Notes: generated from the letters alone by a model not told the origin. A DNA stretch of 64,000 nucleotides from Streptomyces mangrovisoli (GCF_000974985.2 NZ_LAVA02000090.1:124001-188000), one strand, 5' to 3'; positions 40,304 to 49,065 are shown, numbered from the stretch's first letter. Numbers and translations: made by a program.

Positions 40304-41236
40304 TCACGAGACCTGCCGATAGGCCCGTCTGCTGCCGATGGCGTCCGCGGCCGGGGTCCCGGCCGTCAGCAGCCCGAGCTCGTCCGCGAGCCGGTCGACG
40401 AAGGCGTTCACCGCGTCGGTCGCCCGGCCTTCCACCGTGGCGAGGTCGGCGAAGCAGCCGGCCAACGCCCCGTCGCCCGCCGCCCAGGCCGCTCGACTCG
40501 CCTGGTAGTCGGCCCAGTTGCGCCGGTACGCCATACGCGCCCGGTCCAGGGTCGCCTCGTCGGTCTCCGCTTGCCGCAGGTGCCCGATCGTGCGCCGGGT
40601 CGCCTGCCACCTGGCCAGGTAGTGCTGGACCGAGGCCGGTCCGAACGGGCCCGAGCGCGCCCGTTCGACCTTCGGTGCCCCCGGCCCCGCGGGCCAGGGC
40701 GAGCACAGGTCGGTCAGGACGGACGTCAGCCGTTCCCGGTCGAGGCGTCCGGTGCGCTCGCACTCCTCGACGGCCACCTGCGCGGCACGCCGCTGTCTGG
40801 CACCCGCCGACGGATGCGCGAGCTCCTCGACGACGGCGCGGGCCGTCTCCCGGCTCCTGACGGCGGTCAGCCGGCCGGCGGAACGGGCGTACGTACGCAG
40901 GGCCCGGCGCGCCTGCGCGAACGGCACCACGTCGTCGTCGATCAGCCAGACGTACAGCACGACACGGACCAGGGAGCGCTGGCCGACCCGTCCCGGCACC
41001 GGGCGTTCGCGCGCGGCCAGAAGGCGGGTGAAGAGGTCACGCTGCGACGGTGGGAAGACCCGTGGTTCCGTGCCGTTCGCGGCGGCTGGACGCGGTCTGG
41101 GGCGGTCGAGCAGTCCTTGCTCGACCCAGTCGGCCACCATCCGCGTGCCCGCCCTCGCCACCCCGCGAGCATGCGCGTCGGCGACGAGGTCGTCCGATGT
41201 GCCCTCGCTCCATTCCCGGCCCCGGTCTTCGTTCAC
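40304..41236 (-). CDS. Hypothetical protein with MerR-like N-terminal region
   Basis: A 310-residue protein from GTG 41236. The N-terminal segment MVADWVEQGLLDRPRPRP then FPPSQRDLFTRLLAARER resembles a degenerate MerR-type winged helix ('...DW...GLLD.P.. .. R.. Y'). The remainder is helical and arginine-rich, with ALRTYARSAGRLTAVRSRET and WQATRRTIGHLRQAETDEATL, and is not a family I recognise. A regulatory role is possible. It lies just downstream of the lanthipeptide transporter genes on the same strand but with a 118-bp gap, so it need not belong to the cluster. Confidence 0.6.
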   Translation of the reverse strand: MNEDRGREWSEGTSDDLVADAHARGVARAGTRMVADWVEQGLLDRPRPRPAAANGTEPRVFPPSQRDLFTRLLAARERPVPGRVGQRSLVRVVLYVWLIDDDVVPFAQARRALRTYARSAGRLTAVRSRETARAVVEELAHPSAGARQRRAAQVAVEECERTGRLDRERLTSVLTDLCSPWPAGPGAPKVERARSGPFGPASVQHYLARWQATRRTIGHLRQAETDEATLDRARMAYRRNWADYQASRAAWAAGDGALAGCFADLATVEGRATDAVNAFVDRLADELGLLTAGTPAADAIGSRRAYRQVS

Positions 41237-41354
41237 GGCGCCGAAGCTACCGCCTGCTCGCGGACATTCGAGCATCCTGACGCCGTCCGTCACTCGCCAG
41301 GCTGAAATCACGCCCCACGCCGTGTCCCCGCCGCGACGGCGTCGATCGACCTCG

Positions 41355-42245
41355 TCACTCGACCCTGCTGAAGCGGCGCGCGGCCCAGAGCAGCGCGGTC
41401 ACGCCGGCCACCAGCAGCACGGCGCCCTCCAGGAACGGCGAAGGCTGCCGGCCGGACCACTCGATGCCCACGACGTCCGCCTGGCCGGGCACACGGAGCG
41501 CGATGCTGCGGCGCAGCAGGTCGACGCCGTAGGCGAGCGGGTTGGCGGCGGTCAGGGCGCGGGTCCACCCCGGCATGTTCTCCAGGGGGAAGAAGCCGCC
41601 GGAGAGGAACAGCAGGGGCATCATCACGAGGCCGAGCAGCATCTGGAAGGTCTCGGGCCGGCTCAGGCTCACGGCGAGCAGCAGGGTCAGCGCGGTGATG
41701 GTGAAGGAGGCGAGCATCATGCAGGCGATCAGCAGGGCCGCCAGGAGCGGGTCGTAGGGCACGCCGACCGCGCCGCCCAGACCGAGCAGGACGGCGCCCT
41801 GGATCGTGGAGACGAGGGTGCCGCCGGCGCAGCTGCCGAGGAGCAGGGTGGGGCGGCTGACCGGGGCCATCAGGAGTTCGCGCAGGTAGCCGCTCTGCCG
41901 GTCGGTGATCAGCCGGATTCCGACAACGATGGCCGGGGCCTGGACCGTCATGATCAGAATGCCCGGGAAGAGGTACGTCCGGTAGCCGACGCCCAGCGCG
42001 GAGTGCGGGATCAGCGCGGCCAGACCACCCCCCAGGAGGAACAGGTAGAGCACCGGCTGGAGCAGCATCAGGGCGGTGTGCGTGGGCTGGGCGCGCAGGC
42101 GCAGCAGATCGCGGTGGACCAGGGCGTGGACGGCGCGCAGTTCGTGGCGCAGGAGAGGCAGGAGCCCGCGGCGGGCGCCGGCCGGGAGGCCGGGGGCTTC
42201 GCGGGTACCGGGTGCGTCCGCGGCCGGCAGGGCGGGGGCGGTCAC
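41355..42245 (-). CDS. ABC-2 type permease of lanthipeptide exporter (LanH)
   Basis: A 296-residue ABC-2 permease with six transmembrane helices: LMLLQPVLYLFLLGGGLAAL, TYLFPGILIMTVQAPAIVVG, GTLVSTIQGAVLLGLGGAVG, LLAALLIACMMLASFTITAL, MLLGLVMMPLLFLSGGFFPL and the final LEGAVLLVAGVTALLWAARR. Signature ITDRQSGYLRELLMAPVSR belongs to DrrB-like permeases. It starts at GTG 42245 in GTGA overlap with the ATPase. By position it equals venH of the venezuelin cluster. The pair exports the peptide or protects the producer. Confidence 0.88.
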   Translation of the reverse strand: MTAPALPAADAPGTREAPGLPAGARRGLLPLLRHELRAVHALVHRDLLRLRAQPTHTALMLLQPVLYLFLLGGGLAALIPHSALGVGYRTYLFPGILIMTVQAPAIVVGIRLITDRQSGYLRELLMAPVSRPTLLLGSCAGGTLVSTIQGAVLLGLGGAVGVPYDPLLAALLIACMMLASFTITALTLLLAVSLSRPETFQMLLGLVMMPLLFLSGGFFPLENMPGWTRALTAANPLAYGVDLLRRSIALRVPGQADVVGIEWSGRQPSPFLEGAVLLVAGVTALLWAARRFSRVE

Positions 42246-43330
42246 GGGGCCTCCTCGGTTGCGGACGCGGGTGGGTCCGCGAGCGGGACGGTCGGGGTCC
42301 GGGGGGCCGCGGCGGCGTGGATGCTGCGGCCGGTGTGGTGGAAGAAGACGTCGTCGAGGGTCGGCGGGGCCGCGGACGCGGCGTGCACCGCGACGCCGTG
42401 GGCTGCCAGCGCCGCGCACAGGCGGGGAATCCACGCGCTGCCGTCGGGCAGCCGCACGGAGACTCCCTCGGTGTCGAGGGTGACGGTGCGGCCGGGCGGC
42501 ACGGTCCGGGCCACGACCTGTCGGGCCGCGGCGTCGTCGCCGGTGCGCAGCGCCACCCGGTCGTCCCCGATCGCGGCCTTCATCGCCGCGGGGGTGCCCT
42601 GGGCGACGAGCCGGCCGTGGTCGATGATGCCGAGGCGGTCGCAGTGCTCCGCCTCCTCCAGGTAGTGGGTGGTGACGAAGAGGGTGCTGCCCTGCCGGTC
42701 GCGCAGGACGCGCAGGTGCTCCCAGACCTGGGCACGGGCGTGCGGGTCGAGTCCGGTGGTCGGTTCGTCGAGGAACAGCACGCGGGGCGCGTGCAGCAGA
42801 CCGCGGGCGAGCTCCAGCCGGCGGCGCATACCGCCGGACAGGGTCCGGACCAGGGAGCGGCGGCGGTCGGCCAGGGCGACCGTCTCGAGCGTCTCGGTGA
42901 CGCGTCGGCGGGTGTGGCGGCGGCTCAGTCCGTAGAGGCGGGCGTGGATGTACAGGTTCTGTTCGGCCGTCAGGTCCGGGTCCAGGGCGCTGTGCTGGAA
43001 GAGCATCCCGACCCGGCTCCGTACCTGGTCGGGGCGGCCGAGTACGTCGGCGCCCGCGACCGTGGCCCGTCCCGCGGTGGGGCGGGTCAGGGCGCACAGC
43101 AGCGCGAGGGTGGTGGACTTGCCCGCGCCGTTGGGGCCGAGGAAGGCGAAGGTCTCGCCTTCGAGTACGTCGAGGTCCAGGCCGCGGACGGCATGGGTGC
43201 TGGTTCCGTCGGCACCCGGGTAGCTCTTGACCAGGCCGCGCGTGCTGATGGCGTACGCCGGCCGGGCGCGGGCCGGGCGCGGGCCGGGGGTCGTGCGGCT
43301 GCGGGAGTCGTCACCGGCGGTCGGCTGCAT
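42242..43330 (-). CDS. ABC transporter ATP-binding protein of lanthipeptide exporter (LanT)
   Basis: A 362-residue DrrA-type ATPase: Walker A FLGPNGAGKSTT, Q-loop MLFQHSALDPDLTAEQNL, signature TLSGGMRRRLELARGLLH, Walker B VLFLDEPTTGLDPHAR and H-loop FVTTHYLEEAEHCDRL. The C-terminal 120 residues are the regulatory domain common in DrrA proteins, ending with an alanine/proline tail. The ATG at 43330 has GGAG 6 bp before it. It lies 105 bp after lanA, with a strong hairpin between. It corresponds to venT. Confidence 0.9.
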   Translation of the reverse strand: MQPTAGDDSRSRTTPGPRPARARPAYAISTRGLVKSYPGADGTSTHAVRGLDLDVLEGETFAFLGPNGAGKSTTLALLCALTRPTAGRATVAGADVLGRPDQVRSRVGMLFQHSALDPDLTAEQNLYIHARLYGLSRRHTRRRVTETLETVALADRRRSLVRTLSGGMRRRLELARGLLHAPRVLFLDEPTTGLDPHARAQVWEHLRVLRDRQGSTLFVTTHYLEEAEHCDRLGIIDHGRLVAQGTPAAMKAAIGDDRVALRTGDDAAARQVVARTVPPGRTVTLDTEGVSVRLPDGSAWIPRLCAALAAHGVAVHAASAAPPTLDDVFFHHTGRSIHAAAAPRTPTVPLADPPASATEEAP

Positions 43331-43387
43331 GGTCGGCTCCTCGTCCAGGGATGTCTCGCGCGGGCCGGCCGCCCGCGGCGGGGTTGG

Positions 43388-43428
43388 CCTCCGGCCGGTG
43401 ACCGCCACGAGCGGTCACCGGCCGGAGG
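43388..43428. terminator. Perfect 18-bp hairpin between lanA and lanT
   Basis: CCTCCGGCCGGTGACCGC (43388-43405) and GCGGTCACCGGCCGGAGG (43411-43428) pair perfectly around a 5-nt loop. Its right edge is 7 bp from the lanA stop. Read leftward it would terminate or attenuate lanA transcripts and stabilise their 3' end, giving more precursor mRNA than exporter mRNA. Confidence 0.8.
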
Positions 43429-43435
43429 GGTTCGG

Positions 43436-43591
43436 CTAGGCGCAGCTGACGCCCACACAGACGGTGTTGAGCAGCGTCAGCAGGCCGACGCACGCGCACG
43501 TCCCGCTGAACTGCGCCCCGTCGAAGTCGACCGGGTCCGTCTCCGGAAGGGCGTGCAGGTGGGCCAGCAGTTCGAGGGCCTGGTTCTCCAT
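43436..43591 (-). CDS. lanA: Class IV lanthipeptide precursor (venezuelin-like)
   Basis: A 51-residue precursor. Residues 1-20 read MENQALELLAHLHALPETDP, nearly the venezuelin (VenA) leader as I remember it, with the ELLAHLHALPETDP recognition helix. The modifiable C-terminal part is TCACVGLLTLLNTVCVGVSC plus alanine (31-51): cysteines at 32, 34, 45 and 50; serine/threonine at 29, 31, 39, 43 and 49. Compared with VenA from memory, changes include Glu33 to Ala and Ile to Val at 46 and 48. It lies 44 bp after the lanL stop. No protease gene is in the cluster, as in venezuelin. Expected product: a ring-rich, mostly hydrophobic peptide. Confidence 0.92.
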   Translation of the reverse strand: MENQALELLAHLHALPETDPVDFDGAQFSGTCACVGLLTLLNTVCVGVSCA

Positions 43592-43635
43592 GACATTCTC
43601 CTTCTCTGTGCGGTGGCGACAGGGGTTCCTGTCGC

Positions 43636-46326
43636 TCAGCCCGGCTGCTGGACCATCCAGTGCCGGGAGTCTTGGTGGCGGGTCCTCAGGAGGAACGCCA
43701 GGATTCCCGCGGCCCCGTCGCTCCAGCTGGTCGAGACGTCCCCGTAGTCGTTGGGGAAGACGACGTGGCCGGCGCGGTGGGCCCGTTCGGTGACGATGAG
43801 GCGGGCGAGGTCGTGGGCCATCGCGCGGTAGGCGGTGTTCCCGGTGACGTCGGCCATGTCGAGGAGGAAGTCCCCGTTTCCGGCGAGCCCGTGGCACTGG
43901 GTGAGGCCGGCGCGTGAGGCGCGCTCCACGACGGCGTGGGCGGCGCCGTGGGCGAGGTCGGCGTAGCGGCGGTCGCCGGTCGTCCGCCAGAGCCGGATCA
44001 GGAACGAGCCGATTCCGGCGGAGCCGTGGCACCAGTACGGCGCCGTCGGCACGTCCGTGGCCTGCGCGGGCCACTGGACCGCCGGGCCGACCGTCACGGC
44101 GTGGGCCACCACGTGCTCCCCCGCCGCGACGGCCAGCTCCAGGTGGTCCACGCGCTGGGAGACGGCCGCGGCGGCCAGCAGGAAGCAGCCGATGCCCGAG
44201 CTTCCGTGCGCGAACCCCAGATAGCGTTTGCCGGCCTCCTCGGATACGGCTTCCGCGGGGACGGGCCAGCTCACCCCGGACGGTTCGGGCCGCGCGGCGG
44301 CGGCCAGCCGGTCGGCGGCGTCGACGACCAGCTCGGCCAGGCGCGGGTCACCGGTGCGGTGCCACAGGTGGGCGGCGGCCAGTCCGCTGCCCGCGCAGCC
44401 ATGGGTGATGTCGTGACTGGGCGTCGCCTCCAGGGGCGCCAGCGCCAGGGCCAGGGCATGGTCCGTGAGCGTACGGTCGTCGATGGCGCGTCCCGCGTCG
44501 TACAGGGCCCACGCGATGCCGCGGCCGCCGAAGTGCAGGCCCGGACGGATGGAGCGGGTGTCGGTACGAGCGGCGATCCAGGTGCCGGCGGTGGAGATCA
44601 GTTCGGGCAGGCGCGGGTCGCCGGTGAGCTCGAAGTACCGTGTCAGGACCGCCAGTACACCCGCCGCTCCCTGCTGCACGGTGCAGGGGTCGGTCTCTCC
44701 GGCCTGGGTGGACACGGGCCACAGCCGCCCGCCGCCGACCGGGGTCATCGAGTCGACCAGGTGTTCCACGATCCCGTCCACGGCGGCCTGCGTCGGGTGG
44801 GCGGGGGGTGCGTCGGTGGCCGATACGGCAGTCGGCGCCGACGACGCTGCTCGACGCCGCGGGTGCTCCGGGGCCGGCTCCCGCAGGGCCTCGGCCGCCC
44901 TGGCGGGGTCCCAGCGTTCGCCGGGAGCGTCCCGCATCAGCCCGAGGACGATCTCCGGCAGGCGGCCCGTCAGGTGCGAGGACGCGGTACACGCGCTCAG
45001 CCAGTCGGCGAACCGCTGCTCGGCGGGCCTGTCGGCCGGCTCCTCGGGCAGCAGGTTCGGCACCTTCCCGGCGAGCACGAAGCACATCGTGGCGCCGAGG
45101 CTGTAGTAGTCGGCCGTCGGGGAGACGGGAGCGTCCACCAGGCGCTCGGGTGCGCTGAAGCCCGGGGTCCCCACGCGTGTCGGGAGCGCGATGTCGCCCT
45201 CCAGCACGGCGAGTTCCAGGTCGATGAGGCGCAGTTGCCCGTCGGGGCGGACCATGACGTTGCCGGGCGTGAAGTCCCTCAGCACGCAGCCGCAGGCGTG
45301 GGCCGCCGCGACCAGCTCCACCAGACGCCGGGCCTGGGCGAGCGCGTCGGCCCGGTAGCGTTCGCTGCCGACGTCGCGGAAGCGTTCGGCGACCCAGGTG
45401 CGCAGGGGAACGCCCGGCACCTCCTCCTGGGCGAGGAACAGGTGCCCGCCGGTCTCGAACATCGCGAGCGGTTCCGGTGCGAGGCCCGTGCCCTTGAGCT
45501 TGGCCAGCGTCCTGGCCTCGGCCCGCAGCCAGTCGCGGACGTCGGAGCCGGACGCGTCGCCCTCGACGTGCGGCCGGGCCTCCTTGATCACCACAGGTGC
45601 GCCCGAGGTGACGTCGGTGCCGCGGTAGACACCGCCCTTGTTGGTGTGGCGGATCGCCTCCCGGACCGCGAACCGGCCGCCCAGCACCACAGGACGGCTC
45701 GCCGCCTTCGTCTGCCGGGGCGGCAACGGCACCGAGGCGGGAAAGGGGCTGACCGCCCAGGAGGGCGGGGCGTACTGCCCGGTGCGTTTGTCCTCCACGG
45801 GATTGCCGTCGGGGTCCTCGATGAACCACACCATCAGCCCCTGGTCCGACAGCCGCCGCCGGCCGACGAAGGCGCCGTAGCGGTAGTGCACCAGGCTGTG
45901 CGGGGCGTACGGCTGGTCGGAGAGGATGCGGGGGCCGGGCAGTCCGGCCGTGGCCCGGTGCAGTTCCAGCGCGATGCGCGCCGCGTCGCCGTCGGAGGCC
46001 GGGTACACGGTGATGAACTTGCCGGAGCTTCCCCGCGGAGTGGCACGGGAGTTGAGCACGCCCACCTGGTCGAGCGTCCGGACGAACTTGAATCCCGACT
46101 CCTCGCGGAGCAGGACTCCGAGGGCCTTCACGAGCACTTCGGGCGCGGAGGCGGCCGTCGCGGACACATGCAGCTTCCAGCCCTGCCGGCGCCGGATGCC
46201 GGACTCGGGGGTGAGGCGCCACCACATCTCGTCCGCATCGGCTCTCCAGTGCTCGGCCGTGTCCGCGGCGTGCAGCGCCTCACGGAGTAACCGTTCGAGG
46301 TCGACATCGGTTGCATGGCTCGTCAT
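43636..46326 (-). CDS. lanL: Class IV lanthipeptide synthetase LanL
   Basis: An 896-residue three-domain enzyme. The N-terminal lyase domain (1-190) includes LHVSATAASAPEVLVKALGV and GFKFVRTLDQVG. The kinase domain (about 215-490) has VVIKEARPHV (lysine), VLRDFTPGNVMVR (catalytic Asp and Asn) and LIDLELAVLEGD (metal loop). The cyclase domain (530-896) has LanC-type HGCAGSGL and AHGSSGIG turns plus the zinc ligands Cys766 (WCHG) and Cys811-His812 (QCHG). The complete zinc site separates class IV LanL from class III LanKC. It phosphorylates, eliminates and cyclises LanA. The ATG at 46326 has GGAGGG upstream; the 46356 start is in the repeat region. Confidence 0.93.
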   Translation of the reverse strand: MTSHATDVDLERLLREALHAADTAEHWRADADEMWWRLTPESGIRRRQGWKLHVSATAASAPEVLVKALGVLLREESGFKFVRTLDQVGVLNSRATPRGSSGKFITVYPASDGDAARIALELHRATAGLPGPRILSDQPYAPHSLVHYRYGAFVGRRRLSDQGLMVWFIEDPDGNPVEDKRTGQYAPPSWAVSPFPASVPLPPRQTKAASRPVVLGGRFAVREAIRHTNKGGVYRGTDVTSGAPVVIKEARPHVEGDASGSDVRDWLRAEARTLAKLKGTGLAPEPLAMFETGGHLFLAQEEVPGVPLRTWVAERFRDVGSERYRADALAQARRLVELVAAAHACGCVLRDFTPGNVMVRPDGQLRLIDLELAVLEGDIALPTRVGTPGFSAPERLVDAPVSPTADYYSLGATMCFVLAGKVPNLLPEEPADRPAEQRFADWLSACTASSHLTGRLPEIVLGLMRDAPGERWDPARAAEALREPAPEHPRRRAASSAPTAVSATDAPPAHPTQAAVDGIVEHLVDSMTPVGGGRLWPVSTQAGETDPCTVQQGAAGVLAVLTRYFELTGDPRLPELISTAGTWIAARTDTRSIRPGLHFGGRGIAWALYDAGRAIDDRTLTDHALALALAPLEATPSHDITHGCAGSGLAAAHLWHRTGDPRLAELVVDAADRLAAAARPEPSGVSWPVPAEAVSEEAGKRYLGFAHGSSGIGCFLLAAAAVSQRVDHLELAVAAGEHVVAHAVTVGPAVQWPAQATDVPTAPYWCHGSAGIGSFLIRLWRTTGDRRYADLAHGAAHAVVERASRAGLTQCHGLAGNGDFLLDMADVTGNTAYRAMAHDLARLIVTERAHRAGHVVFPNDYGDVSTSWSDGAAGILAFLLRTRHQDSRHWMVQQPG

Positions 46327-46339
46327 GGTTTCCCTCCCC

Positions 46340-46387
46340 ACGGTGAGAACCGCCAACGGTGAGAACCGCCGGCGATGAGAACCGCCG
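46340..46387. repeat. Three 16-bp direct repeats upstream of lanL
   Basis: The unit ACGGTGAGAACCGCCR recurs with exact 16-bp period (GAGAACCGCC at 46345, 46361 and 46377), starting 14 bp before the lanL start codon. Period and position suit either a regulator array or slippage-generated leader sequence. Confidence 0.75.
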
Positions 46388-46944
46388 ATCGGAATATGCC
46401 TTCATCAAGAAGACACGCACAATATGCACCCGACATACGTCACCCGGTTCGACGAGCGCCCGAGGTTTTCACGACGACGGATCGCACAGTCCGGCGCACA
46501 TCGGAGCGCGCGTGCGCCCCGGTCCGAAATACACCGCCCGTTCGACGAATTGACGGCCCGACCGGCGTTTTTCCGTCGTCGCCCCGGATGCCTGACCCGC
46601 AGCCGAGACGCCTGCCGACCGACCGCGGCCGCCGACCCCGGGAATTTCGAGAAAACCCCGCCCGGGCCTGCGCACAGATCGGAAATAATGGATCCCTACG
46701 CCGAGTACCGGCTCCATGGATTCAGAAGAATAGCCATGACTCGCCAGTCCCAGCTTTCCCGCACGTTCCGACGTACTCCGCGGTAATGACACGCGTATTG
46801 ACGATGCGAAAGGCGGGAAACAGACCGTTTGACATCCCGGCCGCCTGGATTTCGGCCCGGAATGCCAGGCCTCGTACGGTGCCGGTACCGGGGAACTGCG
46901 GACGCGGACGGAGCCGCCGTTCCCGCCGCCGCGAGGTACCGGTC
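46388..46944. other. Gene-free, lower-GC region between lanL and the APH-like gene
   Basis: About 560 bp with locally lower GC than the genes around it and no frame that looks coding on either strand. It must hold the lanL promoter (reading left) and that of the 46945 gene (reading right). TTGACA at 46828-46833 is a -35-like hexamer on the plus strand. No regulator gene for the cluster is present. Confidence 0.45.
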
Positions 46945-47697
46945 GTGCAGGATGGAGGGATGCCTGAGTCGTCCCTGCCCGGAGGGTTCGTCAATGCCGT
47001 CGTCCGTGTCGGCGACACGGTGCGCCGTCCCGCCTCCGCTCGCACGGCGTTCGTACGTGATCTGCTGAGGCTGCTCGAAGCCGGGGGCTGGAACGGGGCT
47101 CCGCGGTATCTCGGCGTGGACGACAAGGGCCGCGAGGTGCTCGACCACCTCGACGGCCACGTGGCGTGGGAACCACGGCAACCCGCTGAAGTGTCGTCCG
47201 ACGAGAGCCTGTTGGCCGTCGCCCGGCTCGTGCGCGAGTTCCACGACCTGACCGCCGGCACCCCGCTGGCCGAAGACCACGAGGTGGTCTGTCACAACGA
47301 CCTGTCACCCAGGAACACGGTCTACCGGCCGGCCGGTGGCCTCCTTCGGCCCGCGGCATTCATCGACTGGGACCTCGCAGCACCGGGCGCCCGGATCCAC
47401 GACGTCGCCCATGTCTGCTGGCAGTACCTCCGTCTCGGCCCCGCCGTGACCGACGTCGGTGAGGCGGCCCGGCGTATACGGCTGATCGCCGACGCCTACG
47501 AACTGCCGGACCGACAACGCCTTGTGACCACGGTCCTGTGGTGGCAGGACCGGTGCCGACGGGGCATCGAGGCCGGGGCCGACGCGGGAGACGTCGCCAT
47601 GGTCCGGCTGCGTGAGGCCGGGGCGGTACGGGAGGTCGAGAGGGCGTGGAAGTGGGTCTCCGACCACCGGGGCACTCTGGAACGCGCGCTGCGCTGA
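46945..47697 (+). CDS. Aminoglycoside phosphotransferase-family kinase
   Basis: A 250-residue protein-kinase-fold phosphotransferase. It has GGFVNAVVRVGDTVRRPAS in place of the glycine-rich loop, the catalytic loop VVCHNDLSPRNTVYR (HxD..N) and AAFIDWDLAAPGARIHDVAH (the DxD metal site), then the usual WWQDRCRRGIEAGA helix. The GTG at 46945 has GAGG 8 bp upstream; ATG 46960 is an alternative. Members phosphorylate aminoglycosides, macrolides, sugars or choline; the substrate is not evident and resistance should not be assumed. Confidence 0.85.
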   Translation: MQDGGMPESSLPGGFVNAVVRVGDTVRRPASARTAFVRDLLRLLEAGGWNGAPRYLGVDDKGREVLDHLDGHVAWEPRQPAEVSSDESLLAVARLVREFHDLTAGTPLAEDHEVVCHNDLSPRNTVYRPAGGLLRPAAFIDWDLAAPGARIHDVAHVCWQYLRLGPAVTDVGEAARRIRLIADAYELPDRQRLVTTVLWWQDRCRRGIEAGADAGDVAMVRLREAGAVREVERAWKWVSDHRGTLERALR

Positions 47698-47769
47698 GCG
47701 CGCGGATCGGCGTCGTCGCGGCAGGGTGGCGGCGGTACCGGGCCGCCCGTCGCGTTCACATGACCGGGC

Positions 47770-48099
47770 TCGCCGGTCCACGTCGCCCCTGTGCCAGTCG
47801 CGGATCGCCGAGTAGCGTCCGTGGCCGCCGATGGCGACCGTGACCTCCACGCCGCAGTGCGGGCAGGCGACCTGGTAGAAGTCGTCCGAGAAATCGCCGA
47901 GCACCGCACTCCAGTGGTACTGCTCCTCGACCGCGAGCAGGGCGACGAAACTGGCGGGGAACACCAACTCGCCCTCGAGAACGAGTCGGCGCCCCAACTC
48001 GTCCCATGCGGCCACGTCCTGCTGCCGTTCGACCCGAGCGAGGAGTTCGGGAACGCGGTCGACGTCCCCGCGACAGTCGTACATCTGGGCCCAGTCCAC
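47770..48099 (-). pseudogene. Decayed hypothetical gene with internal deletion
   Basis: Coding-like from ATG 48099: MDWAQMYDCRGDVDRVPELL, WDELGRRLVLEGELVFPASF, then directly ALLAVEEQYHWSAVLGDFSD and YQVACPHCGVEVTVAIGGHG. From memory, relatives have a HEAT-like stretch of roughly 60 residues between VFPASF and ALLAVEE and a longer C-terminus after RDWHRGDVDRR. Here the first part is missing and the frame after residue 110 turns into antisense of the APH-like gene, so both an in-frame deletion and a frameshift or truncation are likely. The CPHC pair may be half of a zinc site. Confidence 0.5.
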
Positions 48100-48211
48100 G
48101 GCTCGACATTCAACCAGCCCGAGCCGGGCGGTCGATCAGTCAGCGGCCGACGGCCGAACGGGCGCGCATCCGGCACCGCTCGACGGGTTGCCGACGACGC
48201 CCGCACCGACC

Positions 48212-48949
48212 TCAGCCGAGTCCGCCCGTCGCCCGCAGGTTCTGACCGGTGATCCACCCGCCGTCCGGGCCCGCGAGGAACGCGACGACGTCGGCCACGT
48301 CGGAGGGTTGCCCCAGGCGGCCGAGGGGGGTCATGCCGGCGACCGCCTGGAGGGCTTGCGGGGGATTCGTTCCACGGAGCAGTTCCGTGTCGGTGGCGCC
48401 GGGAGAGACGGTGTTGACCGTGATGCCACGCGGCCCGAGTTCCCGGGCGGCGACCGCGGTCAGCTGCTCGATCGCGCCCTTGCTGGCGGCGTAGGGTCCG
48501 ATGCCCGGTACGGGTCGCACGGTGTTCAGGGTGGAGATGTTCACGATCCGCCCGCCGTCGCGCAGGTGCCTGGCGGCGTGACGCATCGTCAGGAAGACCG
48601 ACCGGGTGTTGACCGCCATCACGCTGTCGAACACCTCGACTTCGGTCTCGGCGATCGGGGCCGGGCTGAAGGACAGCGCGGCGTTGTTCACCAGGATGTC
48701 CAGGCCGCCGAGATGCTCCTCGGCGACTTCCATCAGCTGCTCCGGCGCATCCGGCTCCTTCAGGTCCAGACGTACGGCGCGGACCTTCCCGCCGTCGGCC
48801 TGGACGGTGCGGACGACGTCGGCCGCGGCCTCCTCGCTGGTGGCGTAGTTGAAGACCACGTCCGCTCCGTCACGGCACAGCCGTTCGACGATCGCCCGGC
48901 CGATCCCTCGGGATCCACCCGTGACGACGGCGGTCTTGTCCTTGAGCAC
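48212..48949 (-). CDS. Short-chain dehydrogenase/reductase
   Basis: A 245-residue classical SDR: VVTGGSRGIGRAIVERL (cofactor motif), ILVNNAALSFSP (NNAG variant), NISTLN with the catalytic serine, and GPYAASKGAIEQLTAVAARE with Tyr-x-x-x-Lys. Residues VFNYATS after the second strand favour NADP. The GTG at 48949 has GGAGGA upstream. Most similar in pattern to 3-oxoacyl-ACP reductase-like glucose dehydrogenase family members; substrate unknown. Confidence 0.9.
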   Translation of the reverse strand: MLKDKTAVVTGGSRGIGRAIVERLCRDGADVVFNYATSEEAAADVVRTVQADGGKVRAVRLDLKEPDAPEQLMEVAEEHLGGLDILVNNAALSFSPAPIAETEVEVFDSVMAVNTRSVFLTMRHAARHLRDGGRIVNISTLNTVRPVPGIGPYAASKGAIEQLTAVAARELGPRGITVNTVSPGATDTELLRGTNPPQALQAVAGMTPLGRLGQPSDVADVVAFLAGPDGGWITGQNLRATGGLG

Positions 48950-49065
48950 GGTTCCTCCGCGTCGACGAGAAGCAGATCCGGGAGGTCGACCGTACTGGTG
49001 CCGCTGCTCCTGTTCGAGGGTGTTCGCCGAGCGCGATACGAACCGTCGACCCGGTCCGGGCGCGG

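Noticed and set aside
43636..46326. Class III LanKC (labyrinthopeptin/SapB type) synthetase
   Set aside because: LanKC cyclase domains lack zinc ligands; here WCHG and QCHG provide all three, and the precursor is venezuelin-like, so class IV LanL fits.
46469..46792. Minus-strand 107-residue frame between lanL and the APH-like gene
   Set aside because: No ribosome site or recognisable domain, and the region has promoter-like composition.
46945..47697. Self-resistance gene for an aminoglycoside or for the lanthipeptide
   Set aside because: The fold supports only a small-molecule kinase; it is divergent from the cluster and nothing links it to resistance.
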